DNA from: a candidate division BRC1 bacterium ADurb.Bin183
GTDB lineage: Bacteria; Sumerlaeota; Sumerlaeia; MWCT01
Direction: 5' to 3'
Length of the DNA stretch: 64,000 nucleotides
Assembly (NCBI GenBank): GCA_002070185.1
Contig: MWCT01000011.1
Coordinates: forward strand, 61,529-125,528
Under the pieces are notes generated by a model, which saw only the letters and a program-made list of their open reading frames with translations, ran no database searches and was not told where the DNA came from. This document shows, piece by piece, positions 7,992 to 17,029 of the stretch (the first letter of the stretch is position 1; the number at the start of each line of letters is the position of its first letter). Position numbers and translations under genes: made by a program.

Positions 7992-9752
7992 TTAGTCTAT
8001 CTTAAAAATTGATTTGAACTCATCTTGGCTTTTTTCAATAATCTCATCTTCCAAGTTTGTTCCCCTTGCATATTCCCTCAATAATGGTTCTATGTGCTTT
8101 TCAAATAAGGATTTAAGTCCTTGAGCATAATCATCCTCATTTGAGCAATAATCCCTGATCTTACCGAAATAGGTGGGACCGATATGATACTGGCGACTCA
8201 ACTTAAATTCATTGGAGATTACCTTTTCGTTAAATTCTTTTGCTCCATTAGTCAAATCATCACATTTATGGCGAATGTTTGTTTCTTTTAACATGCTCTC
8301 CAATACCTTCTTCATATCATCGTTCGCATTCATTTCCTCCCACACAAAACGACGTCGAAGAGCAAAATCGAAGAATTCGACACTTCTATCTATTTCATTC
8401 ATCGTTCCCAATATTAATACATTGGTTGGGATAAAAAACCAGTCATCGTCTTTTTTTATGAAGCATGTTTCATCTGAATTTAATCTGCAATATTGTGTCT
8501 TTACCTTGCCTTCAACTCCTCTGTAATCGGGTTCCAAACAATACATGAGTTCGCCAAAGACCTTGGATAAATCGGCACGATTAATTTCATCTATAATGAA
8601 GACAAATTTCGGAAGAACGGGAGTTTTTTTAGATTTATTTTCTGAAAGCCATTGCTTCCAATATTCGGACGTTTCTGAAGAAAGTCCCTTGCATAAGGCA
8701 TCTATATCGCTTTCAGAAACACTTTTATGCCAGTAATCATCTTTAATTTTATTCGGAAAGATTGCCCTTTCAATCACGCCGGCTTTTCTGCAAAAATCTT
8801 TGAAGATTCCGTTTTTTAATTCGAAAGTAACCTGTCCATTAATCATAGTCGGTTTAAGCCCTTCAATAAAATCAACATAGTCGAAAGAAGGGTGAAATTG
8901 AATAAATTGAATAAAAAATTCTTCTTGTTTTTCTGTTTGATTTTTATCCTTCCAAAAATTTTCTTCAACCGCCTTACGAGCTCTTTCTTTTGCTTCATGA
9001 GTTTTGCCGGTTCCAGGAGGCCCATACAAGATGGTTTGAAAAAGTGATTCACCGTAATCCATATTAGTATTTTCCTTTATATTATTATTCTTATATTTCA
9101 ATGCGTTGCGAATAAGATTTTTTATCATTTCATAATGACCATGAAAAGCTTTTCTACGATATCGTCCTTTCCGTTTTATTTCTGGCAACCACTCATAGAT
9201 CAATTTATTAACAGGCTCCTCATGAATAAGTTTTTCATCATCATAAAGTTTTTTATATTTATCAGGGTTTTCCAAAATATTCTTAATCATAATAATCACA
9301 TCATGCCAGTGGTTATTATTTAGAATAGTTGGCCAATATTGCCCTCCCATTCCATCTTCTAAAGCAGAACGAATTTTCTCCCCAACATTTTCTAGAAATT
9401 CTTTAAAGTCCTTTTCTTTATCTTTTTGTTTTAATAAACTCGCATATTCTTTAACAATTTCACCAGTATTGTCGGATTTAGTTGGCCAATCATGCTCATC
9501 TAGGTTTAAAGCAATCTGTTTTATCTTTTTTTTCTGATTCGCATCATATGTCGGTTCTTCCCAATAATATAATGGGACAACAGTATATTTTTCATTGTTG
9601 AATATATATTCAACTTCTACTTCTTTATCTTTTTTGATCTCATGAACATTAATAGTAATTTTTTGAAAGAAATCTTTCAAATGAACAATATCTTTTTTTC
9701 CCATAATTTTTCCCTCATCCCCGCAAATATTCAAACTATCAATTTCTTTCAT
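7992..9752 (-). CDS. mcrB: McrB-like AAA+ GTPase
   Basis: A 586-residue AAA+ protein. Walker A is ILYGPPGTGKTHEAKE near residue 241, Walker B is FVFIIDEINRADLSKVFGE, and the McrB-type NTP motif is LILGTMNEIDRS followed by FALRRRFVW. McrB uses GTP to translocate DNA and drive McrC cleavage. The N-terminal 240 residues, which should read the modified base, are unlike common domains I know; they are charged and include a QYWPTILNNNHWHDVI segment. AT-rich like mcrC, and transcribed away from the amidase gene. Confidence 0.87.
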   Translation of the reverse strand: MKEIDSLNICGDEGKIMGKKDIVHLKDFFQKITINVHEIKKDKEVEVEYIFNNEKYTVVPLYYWEEPTYDANQKKKIKQIALNLDEHDWPTKSDNTGEIVKEYASLLKQKDKEKDFKEFLENVGEKIRSALEDGMGGQYWPTILNNNHWHDVIIMIKNILENPDKYKKLYDDEKLIHEEPVNKLIYEWLPEIKRKGRYRRKAFHGHYEMIKNLIRNALKYKNNNIKENTNMDYGESLFQTILYGPPGTGKTHEAKERARKAVEENFWKDKNQTEKQEEFFIQFIQFHPSFDYVDFIEGLKPTMINGQVTFELKNGIFKDFCRKAGVIERAIFPNKIKDDYWHKSVSESDIDALCKGLSSETSEYWKQWLSENKSKKTPVLPKFVFIIDEINRADLSKVFGELMYCLEPDYRGVEGKVKTQYCRLNSDETCFIKKDDDWFFIPTNVLILGTMNEIDRSVEFFDFALRRRFVWEEMNANDDMKKVLESMLKETNIRHKCDDLTNGAKEFNEKVISNEFKLSRQYHIGPTYFGKIRDYCSNEDDYAQGLKSLFEKHIEPLLREYARGTNLEDEIIEKSQDEFKSIFKID

Positions 9753-9886
9753 AAAGGTTTATATCCAGAAATCAACCAAAAAATTCGTGATATCCTTAAA
9801 TTGCGAGGGTCTTTAAGCTCTTTTTTTCTTGCATTCCAAGGCGGTTTGCGGTTTTCATTTTTGTAAATATTATATCGGGGGTATAT

Positions 9887-11035
9887 ATGAGACGCTTGAT
9901 AATTATTGTTGCGATGATTTTTGTTATTTATTTACCGCTAATCGAGGCGAAGGAAATTCCGGGAATTATCGTGGGGCAGCCGCCTCAGCCTTTTATGCCG
10001 GATCCCACTAATCAATTTAATTTCCCGGAGGGAACGGCTGTTTCCAAAGGGGATGCATGGCTGAATCTGCCGCCTATTGACTATACGCCGCCGCCCTTTG
10101 CCCGTTATTTGAAAGGGTTGCGCATCTGTCTTGATCCGGGGCATGGCGGAGATCAGAATATACCCAATTTTAAAAGCACGGCATCCGGTTACAAGGAATC
10201 TATCATGAACTTGACGGTTGCAAATCATCTGAAGGATTTTCTTTTGAAATCGGGCGCGACTGTCATCTTGACGCGCGATGGGGATTATGATTTGAGCAAG
10301 GATGACGGCGAGGCGCTGGCGGCTCGTCCGCGCGTTGCCGAGGTTCAAAACGCCGATTTCTTCATTTCCATGCATCATAATGCGCACGGCAGCAAAAGCA
10401 CATCCAACTATCCATCCGTATTCTATCATGCCTTTCCGGGATATATTTATTCCAACATTGATTTGGGGCGGGCTATTGTCAGCGAATTGGAATACTGGAT
10501 GCGTCTGCCGGATTTCGCGGGAACCGGTCTATATTCAGACTATCTGATTTTCAACAACGCCGGCTTTGGTGTTTTGCGCCGCGCTTCTGTGCCTGCCATT
10601 CTGGTTGAGGCTTCGTTCTTTGATATTGCGGAAGAGGAGGCGCGTTTGAGAGACCCTGAATATTTGAAGCGCGAGGCATGGGCTTATTATATGGGTATCG
10701 TGAAATACGTCCGCGCTGGCATCCCCAAAGCGGAATTAATTTTTCCAGAAAACGGCATTTTAACAAGCGCGGAGCATAAATTGGAATTTCGCCTGCCGGA
10801 TGGATGCCCAGAAGGATGGGGTTCAAAAGAATGGCCGCGCATTGTCAAATGGTCAATAAACATGACCATAAATGACCTTAACGTGCCATTTGATTATAAT
10901 GAGAAAACAGGCATTCTAACATATCGTCCGCCGATGCCATTTCCCCCCGGGCAGTATGATGTTTTAATCCGCTATGTCAATGTGCACAAGAATTCTAACA
11001 TTCCCAAGATATTTAAGATTATCGTTCAGCCCTGA
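9887..11035 (+). CDS. N-acetylmuramoyl-L-alanine amidase, secreted
   Basis: A 382-residue protein with an N-terminal signal peptide (MRRLIIIVAMIFVIYLPLIEA). The Amidase_3 catalytic domain follows, with zinc and catalytic segments ICLDPGHGG, then KESIMNLTVANHL (Glu ligand), FFISMHHNAH (His ligand), and PAILVEASFF (catalytic Glu). The last 100 residues form a separate beta-rich module. The enzyme cleaves peptide stems from peptidoglycan in the periplasm. It is monocistronic as far as visible, ending just before the tRNA-Sec gene. Confidence 0.88.
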   Translation: MRRLIIIVAMIFVIYLPLIEAKEIPGIIVGQPPQPFMPDPTNQFNFPEGTAVSKGDAWLNLPPIDYTPPPFARYLKGLRICLDPGHGGDQNIPNFKSTASGYKESIMNLTVANHLKDFLLKSGATVILTRDGDYDLSKDDGEALAARPRVAEVQNADFFISMHHNAHGSKSTSNYPSVFYHAFPGYIYSNIDLGRAIVSELEYWMRLPDFAGTGLYSDYLIFNNAGFGVLRRASVPAILVEASFFDIAEEEARLRDPEYLKREAWAYYMGIVKYVRAGIPKAELIFPENGILTSAEHKLEFRLPDGCPEGWGSKEWPRIVKWSINMTINDLNVPFDYNEKTGILTYRPPMPFPPGQYDVLIRYVNVHKNSNIPKIFKIIVQP

Positions 11036-11065
11036 TTAAGAATGAATTATTCTTGATTTGTGTTT

Positions 11066-11093
11066 TTGATATAAGCAAGTATATCTGTATTGT
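11066..11093 (+). promoter_or_regulatory. Possible promoter of the tRNA-Sec/sel region
   Basis: TTGATA (11066-11071) and TATTGT (11088-11093) are spaced by 16 bases and lie about 10 bases before the mature tRNA 5' end. The boxes are imperfect, so this is a suggestion based only on position and resemblance to a housekeeping promoter. Confidence 0.3.
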
Positions 11094-11102
11094 GGCGGGA
11101 AT

Positions 11103-11196
11103 GGAGGTGAAAGGAGCCCGGGGGTTCTCGCGGTCTTCAAAACCGTTGTGCCGTCTTGCGGCGGCGGGTGGGTTCGACTCCCATTCACCTCCGCCA
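11103..11196 (+). tRNA. selC: tRNA-Sec (anticodon UCA)
   Basis: A 94-nt tRNA with all selenocysteine-tRNA features. It has an 8-bp acceptor stem (GGAGGTGA pairing with TCACCTCC), a 6-bp D stem with a 4-base loop, and anticodon loop CTTCAAA with anticodon TCA. It also has a long extra arm (GCCGTC/GGCGGC), a GTTCGAC T-loop, discriminator G and an encoded CCA. It decodes UGA with SelB. It lies 29 bp before selA, so the complete selenocysteine system is in one place. Confidence 0.96.
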
Positions 11197-11225
11197 TTCA
11201 ATAACAGGAACTTTCATGGTTTTTT

Positions 11226-12626
11226 ATGGACGAAAAAATAATTAATGCCGGTGAAGATCCGCGGCGGAATCTGCCGGCGGTTTCTGAATTGCTGGAAGAT
11301 GCCACGATAAAGCAATTAATATCCAAACACTCTCGACTTTTAGTGATGGATGCCCTTCACGACGCCCTTCAATCATTCCGAAGTATTTTGAAAGCGGGCG
11401 ATAAACCCCCTCCAACACAAGAAATCGTCAATACGGCGCAATCTCTCCTGACGCAACTTGAGCATAACAGAATCCGTCCAGTCATCAATGCCACTGGGAT
11501 TATTCTGCATACCGGACTGGGGCGCGCCGCGCTCCCAAAGGAAGCGGCTGACGCCCTTGCCTTGATGGATCGCTGCTGCAATCTGCAGATTGACCTTGAA
11601 ACCTGTTTGCGCGGCAAACGCGATTTTATGGTTGAGTATCTTTTGCGCAAACTGACGGGTTGCGAAGCCGCCATGATAGTGAACAACAACGCCGCCGCCA
11701 CGTTTTTGATTTTATCTGCTATGTGCAAGGGCAAAGAGGTTATCATTTCACGGGGGCAGTTGATTGAGATTGGAGGTTCATATCGTCTGCCTGACTGCAT
11801 CCGAGAGAGCGGCGCAATTATGCGGGAGGTTGGAACGACCAACAAAACGCATCTGCGGGATTACGAGGAGGCGCTTGGAGAGAACACAGGAGCGATTCTG
11901 CGGTGCAATCCGAGCAACTACCGCATTGTGGGGTTCAGCCAGGATGTTCCGATTCAAGAGCTGGCAAGGCTCAAAAAAAAGAGAGATGTTCTTGTTATTG
12001 ACGACCTCGGCTGCGGGGCGCTGGTGGATTTGAGTCAATACGGCTTGCCTAAAGAGCCAACGATTCAGGAGAGTATAGCGGCTGGGGCGGATCTGGTCTG
12101 CAGCAGCGGAGACAAACTAATCGGCGGTCCGCAGGCGGGAATTATTCTTGGGAAAAAAGAACTGATTCAAAAAATCAAAAAGCATCCTTTGACCAGAATG
12201 CTGCGCGTATGCAAATTGACCGATATTGCTATGGAGCAAACATTGCGCCTCTTCCTTGAGCCGGACACGCTTTTGCAGAAACATCCCACGCTGCGCATGA
12301 TGACCATGCCTCTGGAGGCGATACATAAAACTGCGGTCAGGATTAAGAGACGTGCGGCGAAACGAAATCCTCGCCTGTCCATAGCTATTCAAAAAGGCGA
12401 AAGCGCAACGGGCGGAGGTTCGCTGCCTCATATCACTTTTCCCACATGGCTTCTTGCTATTTCAGCGCAGAATCTTTCAGCGGAACAGTTATCGTTGTTT
12501 TTGAGACGGAATGAACCGCCAATCATCGCCCGTATCAAAGATGACAAAACGGTGCTTGATATGCGAACAATTCTCCCCGGAGAAGAAAATTTAATTATCG
12601 AGGCGCTTGCCCGCCTTTCGGATTGA
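11226..12626 (+). CDS. selA: L-seryl-tRNA(Sec) selenium transferase
   Basis: A 466-residue PLP enzyme that converts Ser-tRNA-Sec to Sec-tRNA-Sec using selenophosphate. Characteristic segments are VINATGIILHTGLGRAALP, the NNNAAATFLIL region, DDLGCGALVDLS, and the PLP-lysine motif SSGDKLIGGPQAGIILGKK. Length and motif order match bacterial SelA. It directly follows tRNA-Sec and is followed by selD after 62 bp, giving a selC-A-D-B order. Confidence 0.96.
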   Translation: MDEKIINAGEDPRRNLPAVSELLEDATIKQLISKHSRLLVMDALHDALQSFRSILKAGDKPPPTQEIVNTAQSLLTQLEHNRIRPVINATGIILHTGLGRAALPKEAADALALMDRCCNLQIDLETCLRGKRDFMVEYLLRKLTGCEAAMIVNNNAAATFLILSAMCKGKEVIISRGQLIEIGGSYRLPDCIRESGAIMREVGTTNKTHLRDYEEALGENTGAILRCNPSNYRIVGFSQDVPIQELARLKKKRDVLVIDDLGCGALVDLSQYGLPKEPTIQESIAAGADLVCSSGDKLIGGPQAGIILGKKELIQKIKKHPLTRMLRVCKLTDIAMEQTLRLFLEPDTLLQKHPTLRMMTMPLEAIHKTAVRIKRRAAKRNPRLSIAIQKGESATGGGSLPHITFPTWLLAISAQNLSAEQLSLFLRRNEPPIIARIKDDKTVLDMRTILPGEENLIIEALARLSD

Positions 12627-12688
12627 TTATTAAAATTTTCCTGCAACTTTTTTTGATTGTTTGCGTCTTACTATCGAGGAGGAATTTC

Positions 12689-13909
12689 ATGTCCGCAAAT
12701 ATGGAACGTCGCAAGGCAATCATGGGGCGCTCCCTGAAACTGGGGCATTGCGTTTGCGATACAAAACGCCCCTGTCCGTGCGACACATTCAAGGAGCATA
12801 ACGTTTGCACATGCGCCGGCGAACGTCTGCCTATCAAAACGGGGAAAGTCGCCCTGACGCGCACAGTGCGCAAATCGGGTTGCGCCTCAAAGATTGGGCA
12901 GGCAGACCTAAAAAGGATTTTAAGCCATCTGCCGCCGGTCGTTGACCCAAAGGTCATTTTGGGAACGGCAGCGGGCGATGATGCCGGGGTTTATGAATTA
13001 GAAGGCGATTTATGCCTTGTCCAGACGGTGGATGTTTTTACTCCTTGCGTTGATGACGCCTTTCTTTTTGGGCAGATAGCCGCCGCCAATTCGGTGAGCG
13101 ATATATACGCCATGGGCGGACGTCCGCTTACCGCTCTTTCTATCGTGGGGTTTCCCATTGACGAACTTGAAGGCGGCATTATGGAGGCGATGCTAAAAGG
13201 CGGCATTCAAAAACTTAACGAGGCGGGCTGCGCCCTTATCGGCGGGCACAGCATCAATGACGAAGAAATCAAGTGCGGATTTGCCGTAACGGGGTTGATA
13301 AACAAGTCGCAGGTGGTTTCGCGCGATGCGGCAAAACCGGGAGACGTCCTTGTCCTGACTAAGCCTTTGGGGACGGGCATGGTTTCCTTTGGCGCGCAGA
13401 TTGGGCGAATCAGCGCAAAGTCGCTCGAAGAATCCGGCTGTGTGATGGCATCTTTGAACAAGGACGCCGCGGAAATGATGCTGAAATATAACGCCCATGC
13501 GGCAACGGATGTGACGGGGTTTGCCTTGATGGGACACCTTGTCGAGATGATACGCGGCAGCGGCGTGAACGCAAGAATTGACATGTCCCGCCTGCCGATT
13601 CTTGGCTCTGTGCTCCAATGCCTTGCTGAAGAATTGCTTCCGGGCGCAATTGAGCGCAATCAGGAATATGTTTCGGCGTGGGTGCGCATTGAAGACGAGC
13701 GTCATCCGGAGAATCTGCCTATTCTTTACGACCCGCAAACATCGGGCGGTCTTCTTGTGTCTTTGCCTCCTGAATCAGCAAGCGGCTATGTTGAACATTT
13801 GAAATCTTTGGGACACAAAAATGTTTCTATAATTGGAGAAATTTTTGAAAAATCAGGCAGAGAAGGCGCGGTTTTTGTAGTGAATACCGAACTTTCTGCA
13901 AGCGGATAA
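12689..13909 (+). CDS. selD: Selenide, water dikinase with Cys-rich N-terminal extension
   Basis: SelD makes selenophosphate from selenide and ATP. I start it at 12689 (406 residues) because GAGGAGG sits just upstream; the frame is open further back. The SelD core begins near residue 60 at RKSGCASKIGQADL, where Cys sits at the position that is Cys or Sec in the family, followed by the GDDAGVY metal/ATP segment and ATDVTGFALMGHL. Before it is an extension of about 55 residues with three CxC pairs: GHCVCD, RPCPCD and NVCTCAGE. This could bind a metal or deliver selenium; I do not recognise it as part of ordinary SelD. Confidence 0.94.
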   Translation: MSANMERRKAIMGRSLKLGHCVCDTKRPCPCDTFKEHNVCTCAGERLPIKTGKVALTRTVRKSGCASKIGQADLKRILSHLPPVVDPKVILGTAAGDDAGVYELEGDLCLVQTVDVFTPCVDDAFLFGQIAAANSVSDIYAMGGRPLTALSIVGFPIDELEGGIMEAMLKGGIQKLNEAGCALIGGHSINDEEIKCGFAVTGLINKSQVVSRDAAKPGDVLVLTKPLGTGMVSFGAQIGRISAKSLEESGCVMASLNKDAAEMMLKYNAHAATDVTGFALMGHLVEMIRGSGVNARIDMSRLPILGSVLQCLAEELLPGAIERNQEYVSAWVRIEDERHPENLPILYDPQTSGGLLVSLPPESASGYVEHLKSLGHKNVSIIGEIFEKSGREGAVFVVNTELSASG

Positions 13910-13910
13910 T

Positions 13911-15905
13911 ATGGACAAAAAAACTCTTTCGCCGGGGTTTTTAAAACCGAGCGTCAATCCGGAAGTAGTCATGATGCTTTGCACGGCAGGGCATGTGGAT
14001 CACGGCAAAACGGCGCTTGTCAACCTGCTCACCGGCTGCAACACAGACCGTCTGAAGATTGAGCAGGAACGCGGAATGACCATTGAGTTGGGTTTTGCGC
14101 CCTGCTTTCTTGGCGGCAATTTGTGCGCGGGAATTGTGGATGTTCCCGGTCATGAAAAATTTATCAAGAATATGGTGGCGGGCGTTTCGGGCATTCAGAT
14201 GACCATCCTTGTCATTGCGGCTGACGATGGCATCATGCCGCAGACGGTTGAGCATTTGCAAATCATGGAACTGCTGGGTGTTCGCAGAGGGATGGCGGTT
14301 TTAACAAAAATAGACCTTGTCTCGCCTGAGCAGGTGAAACGGCGGCAAACTGAAATTGCGGAATTTTTAAAAGGGACTTTTCTGCAGGATGCGCCCATCT
14401 GTCCGGTCTCATCGGTGACGTATGAGGGATATGTTTCTTTTTACCAAACGCTTATTGCCATGATTCAAAAAATCAGCATGGTCAAAAGGCGCGGAATATT
14501 CCGGATGCCCATCGAGCGAGTTTTTGTTCGGTCTGGGTTTGGCGTGATTGTTTCGGGCATTCCTGTGGACGGGGCAATCCGAGTCGGCGATGAGATTGAG
14601 GCGTCGCCGGGTAATATCAAAGGGCGGGTGCGTGGGATTCAACGATTTCTGCGCGATTCTGAGGAGGGATATGCCGGACAATGCCTCGCCCTTAATATTC
14701 CGGATTTCAGCCGTCATACGCCGGCGCGGGGTCAGGTTATCTGCCGTCCGGGTTATCTTGTCCCGTCGTCCATATTCCATTTGCAAATCATACCAGTTCC
14801 CGGTTTTGAGCATTCATTCAAAAATTCGGAGGAAATAAAATTTCATACGGGAACCGGCGAACATACGGGAAAATTATATCTGCTCGGCGAAGAGGAACTC
14901 TCCGAAGGCAGGGCGCGCTTTGGCACGGTTGTTTTGCGCGAGCCAATAGCCGCCGCGGCGGGCGACCGTTTTATCATTCGGCGGTCTTCCCCCGCCATAA
15001 CAATCGCCGGCGGGGAAATTTTAGTTGCATCCCGCGAACAAAAGCGCCCTCGAAAAACTCTTCTGATTGAGGGGCTCAAACACCGCATATCTTTTTTTGC
15101 GGGATGCGCTGTTGATTCCGATGAAACCCAAACGCGTCGTGTGGAATTCTTTTTGCTTACCGATAAAAAAGACGCATCTTCCTTGAGCGAGATTTCGACG
15201 GGGCTTTTGCTTCCGGAAGAAAATGTTCGCGAATCTCTCAAAAGTTTGCTTACATCTGAAAAAGTTATGGAAATTGGGACAGATTTATTTATTCATCGGA
15301 AGATATATCTCAATTGTGTTGAGGAATTGGCAAGGCGAGCCGAGCAGGCTGGCAGCGCCTCGGATGCAATCTCTTTCAAAGATGGGGAACTGCGCAAAGG
15401 GCTTTCATGGCGCGAGCCCTTATGGCAAAAAATTGAAAGGGAGCCTGAAATCATGCGCCTGATAGAGCGGCGCGGCAACCAATATATTTTGCAGGAAAAA
15501 TCCGCTAAATTGAGGGATGCCGAAAGCAAGCCGTTGAGCCAAATTCTGCAGATTTATGAGGAAACGGGCTTTGAGTCGCCGCGACCTGATATATTGTCCG
15601 AGCGTCTTTCCCTGCCTTTAGCAAAGGTTGAAAAATTAATCGAGCACTTGTGCCATGAAAAAAAATTGGTTCGACTTGATCGCAAGGTTATTTTGAGCTA
15701 TCATCATTTTAATTATGCGCAAAACGAGGTTATACGAATCATCAAAGAAAAAGGCGTCCTAAATTCGGGGGACTTCAAAAACGTTATCAGGTCATCAAGG
15801 AAGTATGCGCTTGCGATTTTGGACTATCTGGATTCGATTGGCGTGACGATGCGGATTGGAAGCGATCGGAAGCTTGCGCCGGATTATGTTAAACGAATTT
15901 TATAG
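13911..15905 (+). CDS. selB: Selenocysteine-specific elongation factor
   Basis: A 664-residue translational GTPase. The G1 motif is [11 protein letters not shown] (near residue 28), followed by [17 protein letters not shown] (G2), DVPGHEKF (G3) and TKIDL (G4). The C-terminal half contains winged-helix repeats, which in SelB bind the SECIS hairpin of the mRNA and hold the factor near the UGA. It starts one base after the selD stop. It should serve the selenoprotein genes that follow. Confidence 0.96.
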   Translation: MDKKTLSPGFLKPSVNPEVVMMLCTAGHVDHGKTALVNLLTGCNTDRLKIEQERGMTIELGFAPCFLGGNLCAGIVDVPGHEKFIKNMVAGVSGIQMTILVIAADDGIMPQTVEHLQIMELLGVRRGMAVLTKIDLVSPEQVKRRQTEIAEFLKGTFLQDAPICPVSSVTYEGYVSFYQTLIAMIQKISMVKRRGIFRMPIERVFVRSGFGVIVSGIPVDGAIRVGDEIEASPGNIKGRVRGIQRFLRDSEEGYAGQCLALNIPDFSRHTPARGQVICRPGYLVPSSIFHLQIIPVPGFEHSFKNSEEIKFHTGTGEHTGKLYLLGEEELSEGRARFGTVVLREPIAAAAGDRFIIRRSSPAITIAGGEILVASREQKRPRKTLLIEGLKHRISFFAGCAVDSDETQTRRVEFFLLTDKKDASSLSEISTGLLLPEENVRESLKSLLTSEKVMEIGTDLFIHRKIYLNCVEELARRAEQAGSASDAISFKDGELRKGLSWREPLWQKIEREPEIMRLIERRGNQYILQEKSAKLRDAESKPLSQILQIYEETGFESPRPDILSERLSLPLAKVEKLIEHLCHEKKLVRLDRKVILSYHHFNYAQNEVIRIIKEKGVLNSGDFKNVIRSSRKYALAILDYLDSIGVTMRIGSDRKLAPDYVKRIL

Positions 15906-15907
15906 GC

Positions 15908-16159
15908 ATGGATAAAACCTTTAATAAATATTTTGCTGTTTTTGCTTTGATATTGGCACTGGCGTTTCTTGCGGTCGGCGCGTTACGCACATTGAAAATC
16001 CATGATATTGAGACGGATTTATTTTTTCATGAAATTCCCGAACGGCAGATAGTGATTGACGCCACATTCAGCGGCATTGTTCGGAAAGACGGCATTCTAT
16101 ATAGCGCTTATGACCGCTCAATCAAACAAGGGCGCCAGTCATGCCCGACCTGAAAATAG
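15908..16159 (+). CDS. Small membrane protein, possible C-terminal selenoprotein (CPTU)
   Basis: An open frame begins two bases after selB and encodes an N-terminal membrane segment (FAVFALILALAFLAVGAL) and a short extracytoplasmic domain. After residue 81 there is TGA (16151-16153), one Lys codon, then TAG. Read with selenocysteine the protein would end C-P-T-U-K (Cys79, Sec82), a CxxU redox pair. Downstream of the TGA is a possible SECIS hairpin. Alternatives are that the protein stops at the TGA, or that a frameshift joins it to the open frame 16141-16212 (MPDLKIVHFDGHG...). It is packed between selB and the polyferredoxin gene, which supports a link to selenium. The Sec reading is uncertain. 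Confidence 0.5.
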
Positions 16160-16167
16160 TCCATTTC

Positions 16168-16186
16168 GACGGACACGGGCGCCGTC
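16168..16186 (+). promoter_or_regulatory. Possible bacterial SECIS hairpin (CPTU gene)
   Basis: GACGG (16168-16172) pairs with CCGTC (16182-16186) around the 9-base loop ACACGGGCG. The loop lies 20-28 nt after the TGA at 16151 and contains GGG, matching the position and loop G content expected of a bSECIS. A competing 4-bp stem (GTCC/GGAC) lies closer to the TGA. Confidence 0.35.
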
Positions 16187-16231
16187 ATGGGAAGGAAAGG
16201 GTGGCGGAATAACATGGAAGCGGGGTGTTGA

Positions 16232-17029
16232 ATGAAACGCAACTGGGTGCAATATTTATCATTAATTTTGCTGCATAGTTCATGGGGACCGCAGATAAAT
16301 TGGATTTGCAATCCTGTTTTGAGTTGCCATTCTTGCGCGCTTTCTTGGTTTGCCTGTCCGATAGGCGTTCTGGTGCATTTTTCGGGTTATCGCATCTTTC
16401 CCTTTTTTGCCATTGGGACGCTGCTGCTGATTGGGGTTTTGGTTGGTCGGCTCTTTTGCGGTTGGGTTTGCCCTTTTGGGTTGTTGCAGGATTTGCTTTA
16501 TAGGATTCCCGGCAAAAAATTTTCATTGCCAGCATGGGCATCATCCATAAAATATTTGATATTAGTTTTCATGGTGTTCCTTATACCCTTTTTTTTAGGG
16601 GAATTAACGATGTTTTCCTTTTGCCGAATCTGCCCCTCTGCCACGTTGCAGGTCTCGCTGCCTGATATCATTTCATCGGGAACGGTCAGATTCAGCGGGG
16701 CGATGATGGCGCGATGGGGCGTTTTGGCGGCGGTCATTTATTTTGCTATTAAGAGCAGCCGTTCCTTTTGCAAGGCGATATGCCCCATCGGGGCGCTCAT
16801 GGCGGTTTTGAATTATATCAGTTTCTGGAAGATCAAATTAAAGTCGGAAACTTGTGTTTCCTGTTTGAAATGCGACAAGAGCTGCCCGACGGATGTTCGA
16901 CCATCCACAAGGGCAAGAAATAATATTCCCGTCAATCGGGCTTTGGACTGCATCGTCTGCCATGATTGTATGAAGGGATGTCCGGTCAATAACCGAAAGG
17001 ATAAGACGCCACAAAAAGCGGCAACATGA
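16232..17029 (+). CDS. Membrane polyferredoxin (NapH/YccM type)
   Basis: A 265-residue inner-membrane iron-sulfur protein. Cys motifs are CNPVLSCHSCALSWFACPIG near the N-terminus, CGWVCPFGLLQD and CKAICPIGALMA in the membrane part, and two C-terminal 4Fe-4S sets, CVSCLKCDKSCPTD and CIVCHDCMKGCPVN. Hydrophobic segments separate these. Such proteins move electrons between quinone, cytoplasmic ferredoxin and periplasmic partners. Its stop overlaps the next gene start (ATGA, 17026-17029), so it is co-translated with the selenoprotein paralogues and may be their electron donor (inference). Confidence 0.8.
   Translation: MKRNWVQYLSLILLHSSWGPQINWICNPVLSCHSCALSWFACPIGVLVHFSGYRIFPFFAIGTLLLIGVLVGRLFCGWVCPFGLLQDLLYRIPGKKFSLPAWASSIKYLILVFMVFLIPFFLGELTMFSFCRICPSATLQVSLPDIISSGTVRFSGAMMARWGVLAAVIYFAIKSSRSFCKAICPIGALMAVLNYISFWKIKLKSETCVSCLKCDKSCPTDVRPSTRARNNIPVNRALDCIVCHDCMKGCPVNNRKDKTPQKAAT

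Noticed and set aside
12842..12890. Selenocysteine in SelD itself
   Set aside because: The catalytic position is an ordinary Cys codon (TGC) in KSGCASK; no in-frame TGA is present.
16214..16234. In-frame ATG-GAA-GCG-GGG-TGT-TGA just before the polyferredoxin ATG, as a Cys-Sec start region
   Set aside because: A normal ATG follows the TGA at once and no hairpin at a suitable distance is seen; treated as a chance stop.
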